From the NCBI GenBank assembly GCA_951802195.1, contig OX637627.1, positions 620,001 through 684,000 of the forward strand: a stretch of DNA of 64,000 bases, read 5' to 3'. The notes under the pieces are model-generated. The model saw only the letters and a list, made by a program, of their open reading frames with translations, ran no database searches and was not told the origin of the DNA. Source of the DNA: Tausonia pullulans (Eukaryota; Basidiomycota; Tremellomycetes; Cystofilobasidiales; Mrakiaceae). Shown one piece after another: positions 56,132-64,000 of this stretch. Both the position numbers and the translations under genes were made by a program. Positions within the stretch are counted from its first letter, which is position 1, and each line of letters starts with the position of its first letter.

Positions 56132-56163
56132 ACCCTGCCAAATCTTCCCCTGGAAGAGTCTAA

Positions 56164-57550
56164 TTACACGTTCTTTTGCACTTCTCCCGCCTCCTCCGCC
56201 AGAGCTGCCCGTACTCCACTGAGCACTATCTCCAAGCTGCCAGCTTCACACGCCCAGATTCCCCCGCTCTCGAACGTCCGGCCCTCGCCAAACATGAGCT
56301 CACGGCCATCGAGATCGGTGCATCGTCCACCGGCCTCGGTGACAAGCAGCGCCCCAGGCGCATGGTCCCAAATCTTTTCCTTAAAGATCTTATCACGGGG
56401 AAGACGGACGCGGAAGAAGAGTGACGCGTGGCCGAGGAGAAGCGAGCAGTACTTGGCCTAATGGTGAGGGGAAAAGTAAGCTTAACCACTGCTACTCTCA
56501 AATGCTCGACGTACACGCACCTGTGAGTCCATGCGGATAGGGGGAGCAGTAATCCCCAGCTTGGTCGCCGTGAGCTTGGACAGGACATGGTCCGAATGTG
56601 CAGCATCCCACGACTCGATGAGGGCTCGCGAAGGAGAGAGCGGAGGGATCTCCAGGCGCTTAGACTGAGAGAGGTCGGACAAGGGGTGCTGGAGGCCAAG
56701 CCAGGGCGCCAAAAGTCAGCATCAACCAGAATCTGCGAGATAAAGATGGCGCAAACTTCACCATGAAAGCTCCTCCACCCTTGACCGCCACAAAGAGAGC
56801 GCCCTTCTCCGAGGCAGGGTTGTTGGGATCGAGCATGAGGTTCGGACAGCCGACAACCGCGACAACAGGGCGTCCACCGTCCAGCAGAGCGAGACAGACG
56901 GCGTACTGATCTCCTCTCACAAAGCCCTTGGTTCCGTCGATAGGGTCGCACGTCCAGAAGCGACCCATCCCTCCCTGACCGCTCGCTCCCCTGTCAATGG
57001 CATCGAGGATGCTGAGATAAACCCATGGAGGTCAGTCTTCTGAACTCAAAGAACGCCTCCAAGAAAGTCTTGTTCTCTTACTCTTCCTCGCTCCTTGTTG
57101 CGAGTTTGGCCTCCGACAGGGACTCGTCGACGAGCCCGATGACACGCTCCCTCAAACGCTGAGCAGCCTCGCCCGAAGCCCGAAGGTCGTCCGCGTCCTC
57201 CTCACCAACCAGATCATAGGACGGGAAGTTATCCTTGAGGATCAAGGAAATCAATGCCTGTGAACTAAGGTCGGCGATGGTCTGTGAGCGAGCGAGATAT
57301 CCGCATCAGCTAGTCATACATGCAAAGCGGGCAGTCGCGTCGCGTCAAGCTCACCACCGGCGTCTTGTCATCTAGTGTAACGAGAGAAGGGCTAAGCGTC
57401 GGAGTACAGCCTTCGTTTCGGCATGTCTACCAGATGCGTACCTTTCGTAAGGACCTCACCCTGGACTAGCCGGTGAAAGACTTTGAGGGTGAGCGAGCAT
57501 GCAAGCGAAACCGCCTCGATAGCGACGGCCCGTTCTTTGGCGAAATCCAT
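56164..57550 (-). CDS. MET22: 3'(2'),5'-bisphosphate nucleotidase (Met22/Hal2)
   Basis: The spliced frame starts MDFAKERAVAIEAVSLACSL and ends EAGEVQKNV. It has all inositol-monophosphatase-fold motifs: TIADLSSQALIS, the metal-binding acidic loop in DLVGEEDADDLR, the catalytic WTCDPIDGTKGFVRGDQYAV, and IWDHAPGALLVTEAGGRCTD near the C-terminus. The enzyme converts 3'-phosphoadenosine-5'-phosphate to AMP in the cytosol, which supports sulfate assimilation and relieves inhibition of exoribonucleases. Family members are inhibited by Li+ and Na+. At least four short introns interrupt it. It is convergent with the MFS transporter, with 106 nt between stop codons. Confidence 0.93.
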
Positions 57551-57821
57551 GACTCAAATGTCAAAGGGTGAGCGAGTTGATGCAAGAGACCGCGCGACTG
57601 ATTAAAAGGGGGATTCAAGTTGTCTTAGAGGACAGACTGGAGGACGCGAGCCTGTCGCCTGTTGGCTGTCGTCCGTTTGCGATCCGTGCAGCTTGTCAAT
57701 GACGTTCTCTCTCTTTCTCTCGAATAATGCCTGCCCGCCATCATGTCAAGCCATAAGATTTCGTGATATGAAATGAATAGGATCTCTATGGTACCAGACA
57801 ACCAAAGCAAGGTACGCCAAT
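57551..57821. promoter_or_regulatory. short spacer: MET22 promoter side, GCN2 3' end
   Basis: A 271-nt gap between two minus-strand genes must hold both the 3' UTR of GCN2 and the promoter of MET22. No distinct element is visible. Confidence 0.35.
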
Positions 57822-60800
57822 CTAATGTTTTCCAGGCCCCGCTGCCCCAAGCTGGACGAGAAACCCCCTCTCCTCGCGAATGCCGAACAGCCAGATGGCC
57901 CCAAGGCTTTCCTCGCTCTCCCAGCACTCACGGATCTCGTCCCGGATGAGCGCCGCGTACCCGGGCGGACACCGGTCCCGGATAGCCTTCCAAAGATCGG
58001 CGTGCTCCTCGGACAGCGAAAGCCAGGACGGGTCGAGCGACATCATTGAGAGGACGCTCGACGAAAGATCGAGCACGAACAGTGGGAGCGGCGACTTCGT
58101 GACGGTGAGAAAATTGCGAGCTACAGGCAAAGGGAAAGTCAGTCTCTAAAAACGGTCGGCTAAGGGTAAGAGACTCACCTTTCTCAAAGAAGAGAGCCTG
58201 GCAGGAGGGGACGAGTCCTTGTCAATCGTCATTTAGATTTTTGAATGGACCACGCAACTCACCTTGTTCGCGTGCCGATGTAGTTTCTTCGGGTTGTGTG
58301 ACTTTGCGCTCATGCTCCCTCCATTCACGTTCTTGTGGACATCCGCGGGAAGGATAAGCCTAATGAGATCGAGGGCGCCGCCAGTGCCGCCGTGGGATGC
58401 TCGGCTGTGGTTGTCGACGGGCGCTGCGGTCATGTTGGCCGGACCAGGGGCAGAGATGAGGTCAACTCGGCGTTGGTTCTCGATATTCTCCCGGAGGAAG
58501 GCAACGAGGTCCTCGCGGTAAACTGGAGTGAAGACATAACAATCAGCTCTTCGTTCACTGCCAGACAGAAGCGCATGGTTCGGAGAAGGATGAACCGTCT
58601 TCTTCGGTCCGACGAAGGACACTTCGGACTTTTAGCACTGGCCGGCCTTTGGTGACGACCAGGAAGCTGACGTCGGAGGACGACTGTTAGTGACGATGGT
58701 ATAAAAGTGGTTGTGAAGATCGCCGCTCACAGGATACCCTGCTGGAGACACTCGGCCATGACCTCTTCTGGCAGAATCCCGACCGCATCGTCGTACATGA
58801 CGTCGGCCGAGATGCCTGCACCCCAAATCTGAGTCATCAAAGAGTGTGGTCAGTCGATGCCATCGATGGTCGCGCGTCTTGCATTCAAGTTCACCTCGCC
58901 AATGACCTCAACACGATCCTCCATGAACCCCTCGTTAAAACTGCCCACGTAGACGTCGCACCGCTTAGGAGTCCAGCCGTAGCTTCGAAGTTCTTCATTC
59001 TCGAGACTGATGAGTCGTTTGCCCTTGGCGCTCTCGGCCTTCCCGACGAGATAGACGATCCGCTCGAGAGAGATCTGCATGCCAACGAGGTTGGAGCTCG
59101 GCGCGACAGAGTTGTTCGTCTGGGGGAGGCGGAAGTGCTCCACGAGATTGTCATACCTGGAAGAGTGCCAGCACGGTCAGTTTGATCCGGCTTGGGGTTC
59201 GAGCATGGAGGCTGAGGAAAGATACTGACCGGCCTCCAACAGAGAGGACTTCCCGCTTCTGACTCGCTCGGACGAGCTCAAAGAGGCAGCCGCCCTGGAA
59301 GAAGCGGTGGTTCATCGTCGGCTGAAAGACGATCCGCCTAGATTCTCGGCGTCAGCGACCATCAGCCTGGGCAACTTGGAGGAGACCCACCTTCGGACGC
59401 CAAGCTTCTCAGCCAGGCGGATGACCTCTTTGACCTCCTTGGTGGCCTTGCGAAGCGGAGACGAAAGCGAGGGGAACCGGTGGCTGACATGCTCGATGAC
59501 GGCATCGACAGAATCTGCAGCGGGCATCATGCAAACAAAATCAGAGGCCAAAGAATCTACCTTCGACTTGGCGAGAGCAGACTTACCGACCACACACCAC
59601 TTCTGCAAGCCGTCAATGGCCTGCTTCGTGAGGCCCATCCCGCTCATCCGCTGCTTGATCTGAATGAAGCCAACCTTGCCACCGAGTTCGCGCAGGACGT
59701 CGCTTACTTCCGCTCGCCGTTTTGACGGGATGTTCTGCATTACGAGATCGAAAACTTTGGACGCAATGAGACGAGGACCCCGTTAGTCGATATCTTCCTC
59801 AGTTCAACGATGGTATGAGTTAACGCACCAGACGAATGCGAGATCCGGAATTCCCACTCTCGCTCGCGCAGCCCAGGAAAGCAGTCGAGGACGCGATCGA
59901 GGACCGAGATCAACTCGGCCTCAGACGCCATCGACCGGACGGGTGAGAGGATGTCGTACGCAACCTCGCCAAACGAGAGCGGCTGGCCACCGGCCGGGTT
60001 TTCACGGAATGAGGCTCCGACGTGGTAGCGCTTCAGCCGCTCACGCTGGGTTCGGGCGACGTGCCGCGCGAAGGCTTGCGGTCGATGACAGATGAGCTTG
60101 GAATCAAAAGCGAGCTCAAGGACGGAGTGTACTCACAGACGAGACCATCGTATGGAAGTTCAACGAGTTGACCCTGGCTATTGAGGAAGCGCGCCCCAGG
60201 CTCCTTTCGGAAGTTGAGGAGTTCCGAGACCGGCAGGAGAAGCGGCGGCTCCCAGCTGAAGAGCAGATCACAGAGTCAGCAAGAGTTCAGTGCACACCCG
60301 GGCTAGCAACGGTCGCGCACTCAATCGCGCCGTGTCTCCGGAAAAGGTCGACGAGGCGATCGCGAACGAGAGCTTCATAGACGCGGTGCTCCTGCGGGTT
60401 CGAGTCAGGGTCGTCGAAGGTGTAATCCGAGACCGAATCCCGCGGCTCATGGAAGATGTGGTTGAGGAGGACCGGATAACGGGTGGAGGAGGGGTTGCCT
60501 GGGTCGTCGTCGCGGCATCAGCTGGCGAAGAGACCGCCGAGGTTAGGCGCCAATCAACTGACCGAACGTCCGTAGTGCTTCATGGAAATACTCGTCCTCC
60601 TTGACCGAAGGGAGAAGCCCATTCGTGAGAAGAGTCTGTATGTAGCAAGTGAGCTCAGCGAGCATCTCAAAGCCAAAGCTCTAGCGCATATACTGACGAT
60701 CGCTTTCGGCCGCCCAGAGGGCTCGTGCTGCAAGAGGGACTCGATGATCTTGGTCTGTTGAGGCTTCTGCGCCCTCGGCCATCCGGAGGGAAAGTTGATA

Positions 60801-63800
60801 TTGCGAGACCGAAGGTCGCGGATGACGAATGCGCGTTCCATGAGAGTTCCGACGGGGTAGTTCATTTCGAAAAAAATGATCTGCAGGCGTGATGCCGATG
60901 GAGAGTGTCAGAACGGCGTCGAGGAATAGGGGTTTGGGGAGAGCGACAAACTCCGAGGGAGTACATGTCGGCGAGATCGTTATCTGTCAGATAGAAAGAG
61001 GCATGGTCAAAGAAGCATTGATGAATGGGCCACAAGCAAATGCTCACATGATGTGGACCCGCTGCCTCCGCGGGACGTCGCCTCGACCTCGGGTGCAATG
61101 TAGAGCGACGTGCCGATCCCTAAGACGACCGAGGACGTTCAATGACAGCAGCAGCGCGAATGCGCTCAAGTTAACTCACCAGACGTGAGATCGGCCGCGT
61201 CAGAGGCAGCTCGCAGCGGAGCGTGCTCCATCGACGCCTCGTTCTGAGCAAAATCGGTCGCTGCGAGGCCGAAGTCGCCGATCTTGATGCAGTTCTCACG
61301 ATCTGATTTTTCAAATGGGAAGAGGATATGGTCTCAGCGAGAATGAAAACGAACAACTCTGCGCTTCGACGGGACTCACCAATAAGAAGGTTGGACGGCT
61401 TGAGGTCCCGGTGCACGATACCGAGGTTGGCCATGTGCGTCAGAGCCTCGAGGATCTTGCAGTTCTCACTCATCATTAGCAGTCTGCCGGAGTGAATGGG
61501 ACGAGAGGAGACCGACCTGACGGAAGAGTCTCCAGCACTCATCGTCCGAGAGTCCCCGTGCAATCGCCTCTTTCAGCGTCTGGTTCTCAACATACTCCTG
61601 AGGATTCGAAGGATGACTTCAGACTGGAGAGAACCACAAAACGCTCTCCTCAGCGAACGCACCATCTGGATGTAAAGCGTCCTCGAAGCCTGTGTAGGAA
61701 CTGAGTCGGTTGAAGCATCTGTAAAGCTCGGCGAGAAGAGTCCCTTCGCCTTCTTCTGCCTTGCTTGGGCTGCATTTTTGGGAGGCCGACTCCGACCCCG
61801 AGGCGGTGGCGGTTTCTCGCTGCTCGTGTCCTCCGTGTCGTCGCTGATGGTGCTCTCCGACTCTCCTGCACTGTCGTCGCATTTGCTCTCGTTGTCGTCA
61901 TCATCGTCGTCGTCGTCATCATCATCACCACCAAAGTGGATCGTCGGGAACGATGTCGACCTCGATTGTCGCCCTCGGACCGAGAGGAAGTCGTCGTCGA
62001 AGTTGGGCTGGAACATGGCATCATCGAACCCGCCGTCGCTGTTGGGCGTCGGCGAGCGCGTTGGGTCGCGGAGGGAGGAGACAGAGGAGGAGAGGCTCGT
62101 AGCTGGATGGGGGTTGACGTTGGGGTGGGGTGGGGTGGGATCGATGCTCTCAAGCCAGCCTGAGGTAGTGATGTCAGCGACAGAGGGTGAAGAGAGTGTA
62201 GGCTAACGGTCATCGTACAGGTGAAATACCTGTGAGGGTAAAGCCGACGAGGTGTTAAACTTCGTTGTTCACCCATTTGCGCTCGCAATACGACTCACCG
62301 AACGATAAACTGGTGGTTCAGCCTACTGAGAGCGTTGACCTCGCGAAAGACCTTCTGCTCATTGTCCTCCTGCCGCAGCTTGATCTTCTTGATGGCGTCT
62401 GCAGAGAAAATGAAGTGAGTTCAGCGGGGGAGCCTGAACGTCCACCTAGATAGCCGACCCACAAAAACGCCCATCGAGCCGGTTCCTGGCTTTGAAGACC
62501 TCGCCAAACCCGCCCTGGCCCTAGAGATTTCAAAAGCGCCGGTCTCAGCGACTGAACAATTTCGAGAGAAAAAGAAAGCAATGCACCAGCTTCTCAACCT
62601 CCTCAAAGTCTGTTAAGTACCGAGAGTTGTACGGAATGTGTTGTGGTCCAGGAGGGCGGTCGAAGAAGCCTCGCGTCGGACCCATGTTGACGCCTGGGGA
62701 TAAGGCCTTGAGGATTGTCTTGCCGGAAGTGTCTGATTGGGGACAAGCGTGCGAAAGAAAGCAAAGCGTAAGGACTCATCGGATCGATTAGACGTTTCAA
62801 AGGGCATGCCGAACCTCGGAAGCTGGAGGACGGTCCAGCACGAGCCGTCAGGTCCATTGTCGAAAGCTGGGTGACTGCTTCTTCGGCGGTCCATCGGTCT
62901 CGAGCTAGCGGAGCCATCATTTTCTTGAGGGCGAAGGCCAGTGGTTCGGGGACATAGAACTCCTCTTAAAAAGGATAGGGAGGGGAATCGGAAGTCAATG
63001 TCCACAAGGCCTCGAGTCTGCCTTCAGATTCAGACGCACCAGCTTGCAGGACCTCGTCGAGCGTGTTGTACGCTTGGATGACATTGGCACCCCAGAGCAT
63101 GCGAATAAAGGTGAGCCCCGTGTGCCAGATGTCGCGTTTGTGGGAGAACGAGTGGCTCGAGGTGACCTCTTCCGGCGGGCGCCTACAGGCAGGCAGGCAC
63201 GTGAGAGGGCAAACGTCATCAGCGCTGCACGGCTGGACTCTTCAAAGTCGGACATCACCCACCAGTTCCAAGGCAGCGGCTCAGCTTCGCCCTCGTCCCC
63301 AATCTCAATTTCTGGCGGAGCAGACATGGCGACCTCATCAAGGAACGGGTTCGAACGGTCCATGTCAATGACACGCTTCCGGTAACAGGGCTCAGCGAGG
63401 CGGGCTCCGCCGGACGAGGAGGAGAGGATCACGGTGTCAAGAGAGACGTCTAGTGAGTGAGGCAGCCGGTAAGTCACAAGTGACGGGTGAGGATCCAAAG
63501 AAGCTGATGCGAACCGTCGTGCGTGATGCCCTCCTTTCGTATCGCCTCTAACCCGGCAAGGACTTGTACCAGGTGATCCTGCGTTCGAGAGACAACGTGT
63601 CAATGACGTTCATCCATACAGGCACTCGCAGATCGGCACTCTCACCTTGGCGAGCCCCATCTCGAGCCGTCCAGAGACTTTTAAGACGCTCCGTAGTCGC
63701 TCACCTCGACCAACGCGGCCCGTCAGGAGACAAAGCCGGCGACCCTTGCGGCCGAGGCCACGCTCGCAGAGCTTGACGCTGTACAGGGGGACGACCTGCT

Positions 63801-64000
63801 CCGTGCTGAGGGAGAGGACCTTGCCGCGGAGCGTCTCAAAGAGGCTCCGGAGTTTCTGGAGCCCTTGGGGGGACGAGTAGTATGGCGTTGGGAAGTCGAT
63901 GATGGAAATGGAGAACGTGTTATTGTCAAGCGAGGAGCCGCCGACGCTGAAGTCAAACCCATCCGCGGACGAGACAGAGCTCGACATAGACGGATCTGAG
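57822..64000 (-). CDS. GCN2: eIF2-alpha kinase Gcn2 (N-terminus beyond the window)
   Basis: Many short exons on the minus strand spell, in order: a pseudokinase domain (IDFPTPYYSSPQGLQKLRSL, KRDIWHTGLTFIRMLWGA); the eIF2-alpha kinase domain with glycine loop KLGQGGFGEVFKARNRLDGR, lysine in YAIKKIKL, an acidic kinase insert (a run of Asp, about 61895-61925), the catalytic loop GIVHRDLKPSNLL, the activation segment KIGDFGLAATDFA, and GTSLYIAPEV; a histidyl-tRNA-synthetase-like domain (MQNIPSKRRAEVSDVLREL, GGRYDNLVEHFRLP, GMQISLERIVYL); and a C-terminal ribosome/dimerisation region ending at the TAG at 57822-57824. The domain order is exactly that of Gcn2, which senses uncharged tRNA and phosphorylates eIF2-alpha under amino-acid starvation. 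The RWD domain that binds Gcn1 would lie past position 64000. No catalytic residue is missing. Confidence 0.95.

Noticed and set aside
1-64000. Transposons, LTR elements or viral relics
   Set aside because: I saw no reverse transcriptase, integrase, transposase, capsid or polymerase motifs and no long terminal or inverted repeats; repeats present are simple microsatellites and coding trinucleotide runs. A self-dotplot would settle this.

Overview
The window looks like chromosomal DNA of a GC-rich basidiomycete fungus, probably a yeast-like Pucciniomycotina or a relative; this assignment rests on general features, not on a marker gene. Coding regions are broken by many short introns (mostly 50-110 nt) with GTGAGT/GTGCGT/GTAAGT donors, CTGAC-like branch sites and CAG/TAG/AAG acceptors. 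The gene set is ordinary fungal housekeeping: a CAP10-type GT90 glycosyltransferase, Fcp1, Gcn2, a Swi1-type ARID protein and Met22. I found no transposon, viral relic, CRISPR array, rRNA or convincing tRNA.

Layout: 1-3.6 kb holds CT-rich DNA with no clear gene, plus a Ser/Pro-rich hypothetical ORF (-). 4.25-7.43 kb is the GT90 gene (-). 8.56-10.1 kb is a HAD-family sugar/glycerol phosphatase (+). 10.5-12.4 kb is a Sis1-like class B J-protein (+). 13.2-20.0 kb is a glutamine-rich ARID/Swi1-type chromatin protein (+). 20.7-23.8 kb is the RNA polymerase II CTD phosphatase Fcp1 (-). 24.5-29.3 kb is a three-part protein kinase (+), with a helical N-terminal domain, a TKL-like kinase and a fungal C-terminal domain. 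29.4-32.1 kb is a cytosolic peptide:N-glycanase fused to an L-type lectin domain (-). 32.4-39.3 kb is a paladin-like protein with three phytase-type phosphatase repeats, in 33 exons (+). 39.6-43.4 kb is a kelch-repeat type I membrane protein (-). 43.4-47.9 kb is gene-poor, with a 111-aa membrane protein and two unassigned exon candidates. 47.9-52.3 kb is a membrane-anchored GMC oxidoreductase (+). 53.2-56.1 kb is a DHA1-type MFS transporter (+). 56.2-57.6 kb is Met22/Hal2 (-). 57.8-64.0 kb is most of Gcn2 (-), cut by the window edge before its N-terminal RWD region.

The genes do not form an operon or cluster. Several neighbours share divergent intergenic promoters (GT90/phosphatase, Fcp1/kinase, PNGase/paladin) and others are convergent with short spacers (kinase/PNGase, MFS/Met22). 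The best leads are domain architectures: PNGase plus lectin, a GMC oxidase with a transmembrane stalk and cytosolic tail, and an MLKL-like kinase layout. There are also splicing curiosities: 11-12 nt micro-exons, a candidate 2-nt exon and one GC-AG intron. For the genes where I give an exon list, I placed the boundaries by hand from splice signals, reading-frame phase and protein-family conservation; in most of these the total length is a multiple of three, but none has transcript support.
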